DNA from: JADFRG01 sp964590515
GTDB lineage: Bacteria; Chloroflexota; Anaerolineae; Anaerolineales; E44-bin32
NCBI GenBank assembly: GCA_964590515.1
Contig: CAZPZD010000030.1
Coordinates: 1-30,930, forward strand
Length of the DNA stretch: 30,930 nt
Reading direction: 5' to 3'
Position 1 is the first letter of the stretch; each line of letters begins with the position of its first letter. Both the position numbers and the translations under genes were made by a program. A model generated the notes under the pieces. It ran no database searches. It saw only the letters and a program-made list of their open reading frames with translations, and was not told where the DNA came from. Below are positions 1 through 7,938 of the stretch, piece by piece.

Positions 1-299
1 GTGCCGTGACAACCGGCGCAGGCGGTGCCTTCGCCTCTTATGAAGGCCTCGCCCGTCCCATGAACCGAGTTCTCGCGGAACTGCGCTTCCTTGGAGACGA
101 TCAAGGTGGTGTCATTGTGACACTCGGTGCAGCTGAGATCAGCCGCAGCGACCTCCGCGGCTGGTCCTGGCGGGCCGGCAGGCCCCTCAGGCCCGGCAGC
201 TCCGGGGGGCCCGGCGGCCCCTTCGGCACCTGCGCAGGAGGCCAGCGCGAGCGCCAGGCCTAGTATGAATACGACGGCTAGAATGGTTGATCTTTTCAT
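1..299 (-). CDS. Lipoprotein multiheme cytochrome c with collagen-like stalk (3' end beyond window)
   Basis: The first 99 residues of a gene that runs off the left edge. The ATG at 299-297 follows a GGAGGAG Shine-Dalgarno by about 8 bases. Residues 1-22 form a lipoprotein signal (hydrophobic stretch, lipobox L-A-S-C with Cys22). Residues 24-47 are eight consecutive Gly-X-Y triplets rich in Pro and Ala, a collagen-like segment. Two heme c sites follow, CTECH (57-61) and CAGCH (94-98), and more probably lie outside the window. The predicted product is a membrane-anchored extracytoplasmic electron carrier held away from the membrane by a triple-helical stalk; the trimer is inferred. The gene is separated by 228 bp from the polyheme operon upstream, and a perfect CRP-type palindrome (472-487) lies in that gap, so it probably has its own promoter. 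The full heme count and exact family are not visible. Confidence 0.85.
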   Translation of the reverse strand, partial: MKRSTILAVVFILGLALALASCAGAEGAAGPPGAAGPEGPAGPPGPAAEVAAADLSCTECHNDTTLIVSKEAQFRENSVHGTGEAFIRGEGTACAGCHG

Positions 300-471
300 A
301 GGGCAGTCTCCTCCGATGTATGTCTTCAAGGGGTTAACGCCACCCTCGACGTCCGAAGTTCGATGGCCGTGTGACCCATGCACCACTGGGTCAAGTATCC
401 CAGCCATTCTAATACTGCATTAATCTAGGGCCAACTCCACAGGGGAAGAAGTTGCATCCGTCACCCGGACA

Positions 472-487
472 TGTGACAAAAATCACA
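472..487. promoter_or_regulatory. CRP/FNR-family operator, perfect TGTGA-N6-TCACA
   Basis: TGTGA (472-476), six bases, then TCACA (483-487): an exact two-fold-symmetric match to the CRP-type consensus. It lies about 175 bp upstream of the left-edge cytochrome start (299) and 41 bp beyond the stop of the subunit IV fusion (528). A TAGATT -10-like hexamer at 427-422 is about 55 bp from the centre, close to a class I activation spacing; this promoter placement is speculative. The same type of site recurs at 13062-13083. The regulator itself is not in the window. Confidence 0.6.
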
Positions 488-527
488 GAGACTGAGGGGT
501 GGCCGGAGGCGGCGGGGGACCGCCCGG

Positions 528-2636
528 TCAATTGTCCGGGGCGCCGGCGGCGATCCAGTCGAGGATGATCTGGATATGAGAAGCAGGGAGCTTCCCGCCG
601 GGCGGCATGAGCGTGCCCTGCTCATGGGTTCCCAAGAGCTTCTTGGCCAGGAGACTGTTCTCGGGGTCGCCGGCAATAACCACGGGTGCATGGTCGCCAG
701 TGGCCATTACGGTTTCATGGGTAGAGGCGTCCCACCCCCCCAGACGCCCATGGCAGACGCCGCACTGGGTCGCCAAGATCGGCAGCACGTCAGCGCTGAA
801 AGACGGCGGTTCTCCGGCTTCAATCTCCCCCGGGCCGGCCAACTGACGGATGAAGTCCACCAATTGGTGGATCTGATCGTCAGTCAAGATCTCTCCCCAA
901 CTGATCATGGAGGTGGCCGCGTGGCCGAGGTTGATGACGTCGAACAGGGCTTGGTCAGTATTGCGGGCCTGGAAATCCGGATCGCGCAGGGAAGGGCCGA
1001 TCAATCCGGCTCCCTCCGGACCATGGCACTGGGCGCACACCTCGGCGTATATATCAGAGCCTTCGATGGCCAGCTGACGCGCCTGCACTTCCGGAGGGAT
1101 CTCCACCGGCGGGTCGGCTTCCCAGGAACGAAGGTATCGGACGATGGCGTCGATGTCGTCATCGTCTAGCGGACCGCCGAAGCGAGTGCCAAAGGGGGAC
1201 ATTCCAATGTTGGGCTGGCCCGCGGCAATGATCGATTGCAGGGTCGAGTCATCGCGAGTTCGCAGGTACTCGCCAGAGCTGATGGGCGCGATGATATCGT
1301 CTGACCGGGTGGGGTTCGCCCCTCCCTCCCCGAAGTCGCCATGACAGGGAGAGCAGTTTTCGGAGAAGAGGGCTGCCCCAACCTCAAGGGGCGATCCGCG
1401 TGCGGCCTGGAGAGTGTAGGTCACCAGCGCATCCAGCTGCTCGTCCGTGAGCACTTCGCCCCACACCGGCATGGTCTCGTGCGCTCCGCCGGCGGAGATG
1501 ATTTCTCTGGCCTGGCTCAGGTCCATGGCGGCCGGGATCCGCTGTGCATGGCAGGCGGTGCAATGCTGGGCGAACAATCCCTCCGCCTCGGGGGCCGTGC
1601 CGGGATCCACCACGTAACGCGCCAGGGCGTCCAACTCGGTTTGACTCAAGCGCTCACGCCAGGGTGGCATCTCGAGGTGAAGGCCGCCTTGGCTGATGAT
1701 CTGCCTCAGCTCTGCCTCCTCGGCCGGCACCGCGATGGCGCGCCCGTGGCAGGAGGCGCAATTAACCGAGTACAGGCGCTGTCCGTCGGGAGCCACCAGG
1801 AAGTTCAGCAGCGAGGTCCGACTCTCGGGGCCGAGCACTTGAGCCCAGTTGGGAACCGAGAGGTCGGCGTGCGGTGGGAAGTCGCTGCTCAGTTCCAGGG
1901 CGCCTTTGAGCGCGAGCGGATCTCCGGCTACCAACTCCGGTGCCGTATGGCAAGCACCGCAGTTTTGAACAAAGAGCAAGCTGCCGGCAGGTGAGAGGAT
2001 AAAGCCCGCCAGCGCGTCGATCTCGTCACTGGTCAGGTCGGCGCTCCAGGCCGGCATCCCTTCGTGCTTGCCCTGCGCAATCACTTCGTGAAGGTTGGTC
2101 CCCTCGGGGACGACAACCCGGGCGCCATGGCAACTGGCGCAGTTCTCGGTGTAGAGCACGGCGGTCTGATCCCCGGGAGCCGCTTCGAGCGGCGGTGGTG
2201 CCTCCAGTACAGCCAGTAAGGTAAGGACCCCAACCCCCAATGCCAGGATGGTCGTTGTCCCAGTGACTAATAAGCGCCCACGCGGGTGACGCGCTTTCTT
2301 GCGATCCAGGAACGGGAGGCCAATGAGCAGGAGCAGGCCCAGGGTCGGCAGCACGAAGACGCCGATGACCTCCAGCTTGCCGGGGAAGTACTTCAGCAGC
2401 TGGAAGAGGAAAAGGAAGTACCACTCAGGATGTGGGGTATAGGTCGAGTCGGAGGGATCGGCTCTGGCTTCCAGGGGAGCGCCAACAAAGAAGGCGAGCC
2501 CGACCAGCAGCCCAAAGACGAACAAAGATACGATCGCATCCTTGAACAGCGCGTCCGGAAAGAAACGCTCGCCCTTTTCTTTTGCGGCCTGATACGACTC
2601 GAGGACTTCCTGCTTGGCGCGCTCGTCCACAGTCAC
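528..2636 (-). CDS. Cytochrome b6f subunit IV / cytochrome b C-terminal domain fused to a heptaheme cytochrome c
   Basis: A 702-residue fusion. Residues 1-110 match the C-terminal half of cytochrome b (subunit IV type), with the quinol-site motif PEWY at 70-73 and three hydrophobic segments; a fourth membrane segment follows near 121-144. The remaining extracytoplasmic part carries seven CXXCH sites at about 166, 226, 293, 359, 428, 534 and 625, spaced as successive small monoheme domains (several with M-P-x-W downstream, probable Met ligands). The last domain ends D-W-I-A-A-G-A-P, a module also found at the C-termini of two neighbours. The GTG at 2636 overlaps the cytochrome b stop (GTGA); a GTG at 2630, six bases after AGGGA, is an alternative. 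Standard subunit IV is about 160 residues, so the heme tail is an addition that probably replaces cytochrome c1 or f as electron exit. It is the last gene of the operon. Confidence 0.92.
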   Translation of the reverse strand: MTVDERAKQEVLESYQAAKEKGERFFPDALFKDAIVSLFVFGLLVGLAFFVGAPLEARADPSDSTYTPHPEWYFLFLFQLLKYFPGKLEVIGVFVLPTLGLLLLIGLPFLDRKKARHPRGRLLVTGTTTILALGVGVLTLLAVLEAPPPLEAAPGDQTAVLYTENCASCHGARVVVPEGTNLHEVIAQGKHEGMPAWSADLTSDEIDALAGFILSPAGSLLFVQNCGACHTAPELVAGDPLALKGALELSSDFPPHADLSVPNWAQVLGPESRTSLLNFLVAPDGQRLYSVNCASCHGRAIAVPAEEAELRQIISQGGLHLEMPPWRERLSQTELDALARYVVDPGTAPEAEGLFAQHCTACHAQRIPAAMDLSQAREIISAGGAHETMPVWGEVLTDEQLDALVTYTLQAARGSPLEVGAALFSENCSPCHGDFGEGGANPTRSDDIIAPISSGEYLRTRDDSTLQSIIAAGQPNIGMSPFGTRFGGPLDDDDIDAIVRYLRSWEADPPVEIPPEVQARQLAIEGSDIYAEVCAQCHGPEGAGLIGPSLRDPDFQARNTDQALFDVINLGHAATSMISWGEILTDDQIHQLVDFIRQLAGPGEIEAGEPPSFSADVLPILATQCGVCHGRLGGWDASTHETVMATGDHAPVVIAGDPENSLLAKKLLGTHEQGTLMPPGGKLPASHIQIILDWIAAGAPDN

Positions 2637-3322
2637 TCCCTCTCCCCCGGGATGTGGCTGATGCCGAGGCGGACGATCAAATAGAGATGGATCAGCAGCA
2701 GCAGGAGCAAGGCAGCCGGCAGTCCCCAAACATGCATTCCATAGAACCGTGCCAAGGTGACCGCAGTCAGTTCTTCGCCTCCCCGCAGCACCAGCAAGAT
2801 CCAGTGACCGACGATCGGGGTCACTTCTGCGATGCGAGTCCCAACGGTGGTCGCCCAGTACGCCTTTTGGTCCCAGGGCAGCAGGTAGCCGGTGAACCCG
2901 AATCCGAGGACCAGGATCAGCAGCCCCACTCCCGAAAACCAGGTGATTTCACGAGGGAACTTGTAACTACCGTAGAAAATCACCCGCAGCATGTGCAACG
3001 CACTCAGTACGACCAAGGCGCTAGCGCCCCAATGATGCAGGCCTCGAATGAGCCAACCGGCCGGAACCTCGCGGGTGATGTACTGCACCGTTTGGTAGGC
3101 CTGGTCCGGGGTTGGGACATAGTAGATCGTCAGCAGGATCCCGGTGACGATCTGGTTGATGGCGACGAAGAGGCTGGCGCTGCCGAGGGTGTAGAGCCAA
3201 TTGACCTTTGGAACTTTGCGCAGGAAGATGGATTCCCATACCTTGCGCCAGCCGAGTCGCTCATCGAGCCAGGTAGCGAAGCGGGTTGCCAGCTTAACCT
3301 CCAAGAATGGACAACGTGTCAT
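2633..3322 (-). CDS. petB: Cytochrome b6-type subunit of a Rieske/cytochrome b complex
   Basis: A 229-residue cytochrome b N-terminal half with four transmembrane helices, oxidising menaquinol or quinol together with the Rieske protein and the subunit IV fusion. Two heme b pockets are visible: His96/His110 in helix B, and His197/His212 in helix D. Fourteen residues separate the helix D pair, the b6-type spacing. The Cys that binds the extra heme cn in b6f complexes is replaced by Thr45 (context N-W-L-Y-T-L-G). The ATG at 3322 overlaps the Rieske gene by 29 bases with a poorly spaced SD. An ideal GGAGG (3302-3298) instead sits five bases before a CTG at 3292, which could be the true start and would give a product closer to b6 in length. 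The stop overlaps the next gene by four bases. Confidence 0.93.
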   Translation of the reverse strand: MTRCPFLEVKLATRFATWLDERLGWRKVWESIFLRKVPKVNWLYTLGSASLFVAINQIVTGILLTIYYVPTPDQAYQTVQYITREVPAGWLIRGLHHWGASALVVLSALHMLRVIFYGSYKFPREITWFSGVGLLILVLGFGFTGYLLPWDQKAYWATTVGTRIAEVTPIVGHWILLVLRGGEELTAVTLARFYGMHVWGLPAALLLLLLIHLYLIVRLGISHIPGERE

Positions 3323-3773
3323 TCTCCACTCTGACTTCGAAGCGGTCAAGCGGTCGCGGCGGTGGGCCGCCGAGCACGGTTCCATCCCGATCGAAGATCC
3401 CATTGTGGCAGGGGCAGTAGAACTTTCCCTCGTCGGCGATCCAGCGGATCCGGCAACCCAGGTGGGTGCAGATGTTCGACATTGCCACGAAATCTCGGCC
3501 GTTTTCCGTCAACAGGTAGACCGACAGTTCTTCTTGGCTGGTAATCCATCCGGTCTGGCGCTCGATCTTGGCCTTGAACAACGTGGGAGTCCCGAGCTCG
3601 AGCTTGGAGACCGTGGCAATCGGGATCCAGGTTTCGGTTTCCCGCCGCTGGAGGGCCGGCCCCAGGACATACACGACCGCCGGAATACTGAAACCGGCTC
3701 CGAGCAGCGCTCCGATAGCCCAGGTCAAGGTGCCGAGGAATTCCCGTCGATTGATTTCCTGTTCTGAGTTCAT
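3294..3773 (-). CDS. petC: Rieske [2Fe-2S] iron-sulfur protein of the cytochrome b complex
   Basis: 159 residues. A twin-arginine motif (N-R-R-E-F-L, Arg9-Arg10) precedes one membrane helix (about 15-40), which acts as an uncleaved Tat anchor. The cluster-binding motifs C-T-H-L-G-C (102-107) and C-P-C-H (120-123) provide Cys102, His104, Cys120 and His123 as ligands, with Cys107/Cys122 as the usual disulfide. Both motifs are intact, so a high-potential cluster is expected. The start chosen is the ATG at 3773, preceded by AGGGGAG at five bases; an ATG at 3788 lacks this. It lies 37 bases downstream of the NapC-like gene and overlaps cytochrome b, so it begins the core Rieske-b6-subunit IV block. 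Confidence 0.95.
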   Translation of the reverse strand: MNSEQEINRREFLGTLTWAIGALLGAGFSIPAVVYVLGPALQRRETETWIPIATVSKLELGTPTLFKAKIERQTGWITSQEELSVYLLTENGRDFVAMSNICTHLGCRIRWIADEGKFYCPCHNGIFDRDGTVLGGPPPRPLDRFEVRVENDTLSILGG

Positions 3774-3810
3774 CTCAACTCCCCTCATCCAGTGAAGGTC
3801 CTTGGCGCGA

Positions 3811-5499
3811 TCACCGCGGGGCGCCGGCCGTGATCCAGTCGATCACTAACTGCAGTTGGTCCGGAGTGAGCTGCCCAAAGTGAGCCGTGTCGCCGGACTG
3901 CTTCTGGACGAGCAGGCTGGCTTGCGGATCGCCGGGAACGATCGCCGGACCGCTCTCCCCGCCTTCCAAGGCCGAGTCATAGCTGGTCAGATCGAGGCCT
4001 TGGATTTCTCCGTGGCAACCGCCGCAGACCGAAGCCAACAGGGGGCCAATCCGAGCCCCGAAGGTCAGGGCCTGAGTCCCGACTTCGGGTGCTGGGGTGG
4101 CGAGGAGTTGCGGAACCTGCTGCCGCAGGATTTCGCGCAGGGCGGGCGCATCGAAGCCGGCATACACCCAGGCCGTCCCATGGCAGGCGCTGTTGGAACA
4201 GAATGAGGTATTGCTTGTTCCGCCGGGATTGTCGGTCGTGTGGCAATTGCTGCAGGTTGGATCGAATACTTCCCGATGCAGCCCGATCCAGTTGGCGTTC
4301 AGGTGAGAGCTGGGCTCGGGCCCGCGGCTGATCTCGATCTCGGCCACGAAGTCCGACGGGCCAGCCACGACCGGGATCGAATGGCACAGGTTGCATTCTA
4401 GCCGAATGGCCTCCGCGTTGCCATTAAGGTGCTTCCCATCATGGCAGCGGAAGCAACCCGGCGAATCCTTGTGCCCGACGTTATCGGCATGGGTGGTCCA
4501 ATCCGCCTTCTGGATTGGGAAGACGCTGGAGCGGTAGGCCTCTTGCAGTGCGGAGATCGCCGTCATCAGCAGCGGACGATCCGTATTGTAGAACTCGAGA
4601 TAAGAGGCCTGGTAGTACTGCTCCAGCCCGGCAATCCCCGCCACGCCTTCTTCGACCGAAGGATAGTTGAGGTGAAACACTTCCTGCGCATTGCTGCGGA
4701 TCTCCGGGATCGAGGGGGACACTGCCCCGCGCGCCATCAGCTCATCGATCGTGTCTGCCGGCGGAGGAATCAGATGGGTGATGCGGTTGTGGCAGGTGAT
4801 GCAGTCCATCCGCTTAAGGAAGATCGGATCGACCGATTCGGGGACCAGCCCAGACTCCACATCGACGTACTCGGTGACCAACCCGTTGCGATCCACGACC
4901 CGCACCAGGGGGATCTGCTGCTCCATGGGATCCAGAGCAAAGTACAGCACCTCATTCTCGACGTGCCAGTGGATTCCACGCCCCAACCCCTGGCGGGCGG
5001 AGCCGCCTCCAGTCTTCATGGTCAGATAGATGCTGATGGGGGTGTTTTCGGCGTCTGGGAGGTAGCGCTTGATCTCCCTGAGGCTGTCATCCGAGAACTT
5101 CTCGGGAAAGTGGCAGCGTTCGCAGGTCTCGCGGGCGGGACGAAGTTTTTCGGCATGGATGGGGAATTCGTACTGTCTAAAGGCCTGCCGAAAAACGTGC
5201 TCCAAATCGCCGGCCTTGCGCGTCACCCGGGTAGCGGTGAACCCCCGCCCAATGTGACACTCGACACAGTCCACCCGGGCATGCGGTGAGACGAGATAGG
5301 CAGTGTACTCAGGCGGCATGGTGTGGCAGGCCGTGCCGCAGAACGGGGGCGAGTTGGTGTAGTCCCAGGCGTAGGTTCCGGCGGAGAAGACAGCCAAGCT
5401 GAGCAGGCCCAGGCTTGCGTAGCCGACCAGGCGCACCCACCGGGACGATCCGGCCGGCGGAAACAAGAACCTACGAATGCGTAGCCAGATACGTCTCAT
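3811..5499 (-). CDS. NapC/NirT-like nine-heme cytochrome c with C-terminal monoheme module
   Basis: 562 residues. A single N-terminal membrane anchor (about 22-42) is followed by a NapC/NirT-like start: an F-C-G-T-A-C-H-T-M site at 53-61, then S-P-H-A-R-V-D and CVECH at 78. Nine candidate heme sites are visible: CX3CH at 54, CXXCH at 78, 126, 233, 349, 369 and 416, CX4CH (CSNSACH) at 434, and CGGCH at 492. The last belongs to a C-terminal domain ending D-W-I-T-A-G-A-P, shared with the subunit IV and first b561 fusions. The ATG at 5499 follows AAGGAG by eight bases. NapC/NirT proteins take electrons from quinol to soluble cytochromes, so this may be a second quinol exit or a relay to the Rieske complex. 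The substrate or partner is not evident. Confidence 0.88.
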   Translation of the reverse strand: MRRIWLRIRRFLFPPAGSSRWVRLVGYASLGLLSLAVFSAGTYAWDYTNSPPFCGTACHTMPPEYTAYLVSPHARVDCVECHIGRGFTATRVTRKAGDLEHVFRQAFRQYEFPIHAEKLRPARETCERCHFPEKFSDDSLREIKRYLPDAENTPISIYLTMKTGGGSARQGLGRGIHWHVENEVLYFALDPMEQQIPLVRVVDRNGLVTEYVDVESGLVPESVDPIFLKRMDCITCHNRITHLIPPPADTIDELMARGAVSPSIPEIRSNAQEVFHLNYPSVEEGVAGIAGLEQYYQASYLEFYNTDRPLLMTAISALQEAYRSSVFPIQKADWTTHADNVGHKDSPGCFRCHDGKHLNGNAEAIRLECNLCHSIPVVAGPSDFVAEIEISRGPEPSSHLNANWIGLHREVFDPTCSNCHTTDNPGGTSNTSFCSNSACHGTAWVYAGFDAPALREILRQQVPQLLATPAPEVGTQALTFGARIGPLLASVCGGCHGEIQGLDLTSYDSALEGGESGPAIVPGDPQASLLVQKQSGDTAHFGQLTPDQLQLVIDWITAGAPR

Positions 5500-5522
5500 G
5501 CGGCAGGCTCCTTGATCTCTGC

Positions 5523-6719
5523 TTAACGTTCCGGCGCGCCGGCCTCGATCCAGTCGATCAGCTCGGCAAGTTCTTCTGAGGTCAGCTGGCCTGGATGTCC
5601 ACCTTGCGATTGTATCTGTACCAACCAACTGGCGCTGGAATCCCCCGGAACAATCCCGGCCCCGTGGCTGCCCCCATCGAGCGCGGCGGAATAGCTAGAC
5701 AGCGAGAGCCCCCCCACCGATGTAATCCCGTGGCAGGTGCCGCAGCGGTCGTGGAACAGTCCTTCGAAGCGACCCCTCCAGGAGGCCTGCTGCACGCCGG
5801 CCAGCGTGGGGGCAGGGGTGCGAGCGGGGGAGGCCGTGGGCGTCTGTGGCACGAAAGGTTCTACCACTTCTCCGGGCGGCAGGGTGGTGATGGCAGTCTG
5901 CTCGAAGGCGATGAAACGTAGCAGCCCGAAACCCAACGCGATCGCCAGCAGCGCGGCTCCCGGGAGGAAGACCCTCTCACGGCGGCGGATGACCTCCGGA
6001 GCGGGAGACGGCGGGATAAGGCCGGCCTCGATCGCCTCCAGCTCGGCGGGATGCTCATGCTCCATCTCTTCCCGCGAGAGCACGCCGGTGAACATGCTTT
6101 TGTTTAAGTGTCGAACGTGCACATGATAGAAGTGCCAGAGCACGATCGCCAGCACCGCCAACAGGGCCTCATTCCCGTGGGCGGATTTGGCCGCGGGGAT
6201 GACCTCCCCGGGCAGCAGGCTGGCCGTGGCGATCGGGTTCCACATCATGAACCCGGTGAGGATCATGATCAACGTACCCCACACCAGAGCAAAGTACTCG
6301 GCCTTTTCCACGTAGGAAAAACGGCCGGAGCGTGGCCGTGCGCTGCGCAGGCCCAGGAAGAACGCCAGGTCCAGCAACAGGAACTTGAGGTCGTCGAGGG
6401 TCGGGAGCATGCTCAGCGCCACCCGCCGGACGACCACCCGATGCAGCACGGCAAGGAGGTGGTAGATCGCCTCAACCATCATGATCACCGCGGCGGTCCG
6501 GTGGATCACCCGGGTGGTTTCGATGCCTCCAAAGGCGCGCAGGACGGTCCCACCCACCGCGGCGGTCGCGAACATCTGGGCTAATCCAGTTATGGCCAAC
6601 ACAATGAACGCGGTCAGGAAAACCGCGTGCTCGATGCGTTGGGAGCGGTCGAATCGCGGATACAGGCGGGAAGCGGAAGGTGCCTCCGGCGGTGGGAACA
6701 GCTCGGATGGATCAGTCAT
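5523..6719 (-). CDS. Cytochrome b561-like membrane protein fused to a C-terminal heme c module
   Basis: 398 residues. The N-terminal part resembles the di-heme b subunits of formate dehydrogenase/Ni-Fe hydrogenase type, with about four helices and likely heme b ligands in I-E-H-A-V-F, I-H-R-T-A and W-H-F-Y-H-V-H. A fifth hydrophobic helix and a Thr/Pro/Ala-rich linker lead to an extracytoplasmic domain with one CGTCH and the ending D-W-I-E-A-G-A-P. The fusion probably passes electrons between quinone, heme b and heme c in one chain. The ATG at 6719 overlaps the upstream stop by eight bases; an ATG at 6737 is possible. It pairs with the nine-heme cytochrome upstream, and the same pair recurs at 7935-9847, where the b561 copy lacks the heme c tail. 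Confidence 0.88.
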   Translation of the reverse strand: MTDPSELFPPPEAPSASRLYPRFDRSQRIEHAVFLTAFIVLAITGLAQMFATAAVGGTVLRAFGGIETTRVIHRTAAVIMMVEAIYHLLAVLHRVVVRRVALSMLPTLDDLKFLLLDLAFFLGLRSARPRSGRFSYVEKAEYFALVWGTLIMILTGFMMWNPIATASLLPGEVIPAAKSAHGNEALLAVLAIVLWHFYHVHVRHLNKSMFTGVLSREEMEHEHPAELEAIEAGLIPPSPAPEVIRRRERVFLPGAALLAIALGFGLLRFIAFEQTAITTLPPGEVVEPFVPQTPTASPARTPAPTLAGVQQASWRGRFEGLFHDRCGTCHGITSVGGLSLSSYSAALDGGSHGAGIVPGDSSASWLVQIQSQGGHPGQLTSEELAELIDWIEAGAPER

Positions 6720-7938
6720 CGCTGCCCACGCCGCCATCCGGATTCGGGTCCCCTGCGGGAGGAAGCCCGGTCGGGGCCGGCTGCGCCGCGTGCGGCTCGG
6801 CCTGTTTCCTCCTCGGCCGGCGGCGGGCCGGAAGCCGCGAGCGGACCCTCCAACTGGCGTCCAGGGCCACGATCAAACCCATCCCTCCCAATACTCCGGG
6901 AATAAGGATCTTATAGAAGGCGTCGACTGTGTAAACCATCGGGTGCCGCTCGGCCGAGGGCTCATAGTGCGAGAGCCACGCATCGGGGAAATTGGCCGTG
7001 GCATCCGGGTGACAAATCTGACAGCGGGCCAGCAGGTTTTCACGGACCTGCAGCCCCTTCACCGGGTCATCGGTGCGGCGGATGTCGTGCACCCCGTGGC
7101 AGTCGAAACAAACAGGCTTGTTGGTCTCGGCATCGGGTGACTGTTTCTCGAACAGGGTGACAGTTGTGCCGTGAAAGTCGGCTACGTATGTCTCCAACAC
7201 CTGGGTGGATAAGCCATACGGTTCCATTCGCTGCGGATCGGTGTGACAGCCGGCGCAGAGTTGAGGAGACTTCAGGCGGAAGGTGGTCGTGCGAGGATCC
7301 TCGATGCTGTGCACGCCGTGGCAATCGATGCAAGTGGGGACGTCCAGATTGCCTTCTTCCAGCAGCGCCGAGCCGTGAACGCTGGTCAGGTACTTCTCAT
7401 AGATGGCGTTGTGGCAGCGGGCACAGGTCTCCGGTATCCAGCTGCGCGCGCTGGGGAGCAGCGCCCCGCTCTGTGGATCGGTCAGTCGGCGGGTGTTGTG
7501 GGCGCCATGGCAATCGGTGCATACCGCGGCGGCACGCATGCCTCTCGCCCGCGCTTGCTCGTGGGCGCTGTCCAGCGTGAGCTCGTATTCACCGGAGTGA
7601 CAGCGCTGGCAGGCGGGGTAGAGCTGCAGGCTCAGTTCGCGCCGATCGGCGGCCAGGAAGGTTGGGTGGGGGTACTCGCCCAGGCGGGTGTGGCACTGGG
7701 TGCAGGCATAGCCTCCCTGGCCGTGCACCGATTGCGAGAAGGTTTCGGGATCGATGTAGAGCGAGAACAGCTCGCCGTCCTGCAGCGGCATGACCAGATT
7801 GGGGTCGCTGTGACAGGCCAGGCAGCTCTCGTTGCTGACCCCCGGCTGCTCCGGCTGGGCAGCGGCATGGAACGCGGCTATCGCCAGCCCCAGGGTCCCT
7901 AGCAGCAGGGCGGCCAGCCGAATCGCCGTCCGCTTCAC
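6712..7938 (-). CDS. Nine-heme cytochrome c, C-terminally membrane anchored (copy A)
   Basis: 408 residues with a signal peptide (about 1-28), nine CXXCH motifs at about 39, 79, 110, 140, 172, 203, 228, 277 and 306, a membrane helix at about 339-360 and an Arg/Pro-rich cytoplasmic tail. Repeated C-x-D-C-H-G-V/A-H units and S-V-H-G segments (probable distal His ligands) mark the NapC/NrfB/doubled-CXXCH style of multiheme protein. The layout matches the product at 8663-9847 heme for heme, so the two are paralogues. The GTG start at 7938 overlaps the upstream b561 stop as GTGA, indicating translational coupling. It is expected to face the outside and exchange electrons with the adjacent b561 subunit. 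No catalytic motif was recognised, so carrier versus reductase is undecided. Confidence 0.9.
   Translation of the reverse strand: MKRTAIRLAALLLGTLGLAIAAFHAAAQPEQPGVSNESCLACHSDPNLVMPLQDGELFSLYIDPETFSQSVHGQGGYACTQCHTRLGEYPHPTFLAADRRELSLQLYPACQRCHSGEYELTLDSAHEQARARGMRAAAVCTDCHGAHNTRRLTDPQSGALLPSARSWIPETCARCHNAIYEKYLTSVHGSALLEEGNLDVPTCIDCHGVHSIEDPRTTTFRLKSPQLCAGCHTDPQRMEPYGLSTQVLETYVADFHGTTVTLFEKQSPDAETNKPVCFDCHGVHDIRRTDDPVKGLQVRENLLARCQICHPDATANFPDAWLSHYEPSAERHPMVYTVDAFYKILIPGVLGGMGLIVALDASWRVRSRLPARRRPRRKQAEPHAAQPAPTGLPPAGDPNPDGGVGSDD

Noticed and set aside
511..524. Short GC hairpin (five-base arms) after the subunit IV fusion
   Set aside because: Short stem with no T tract on either strand; too weak to call as a terminator.
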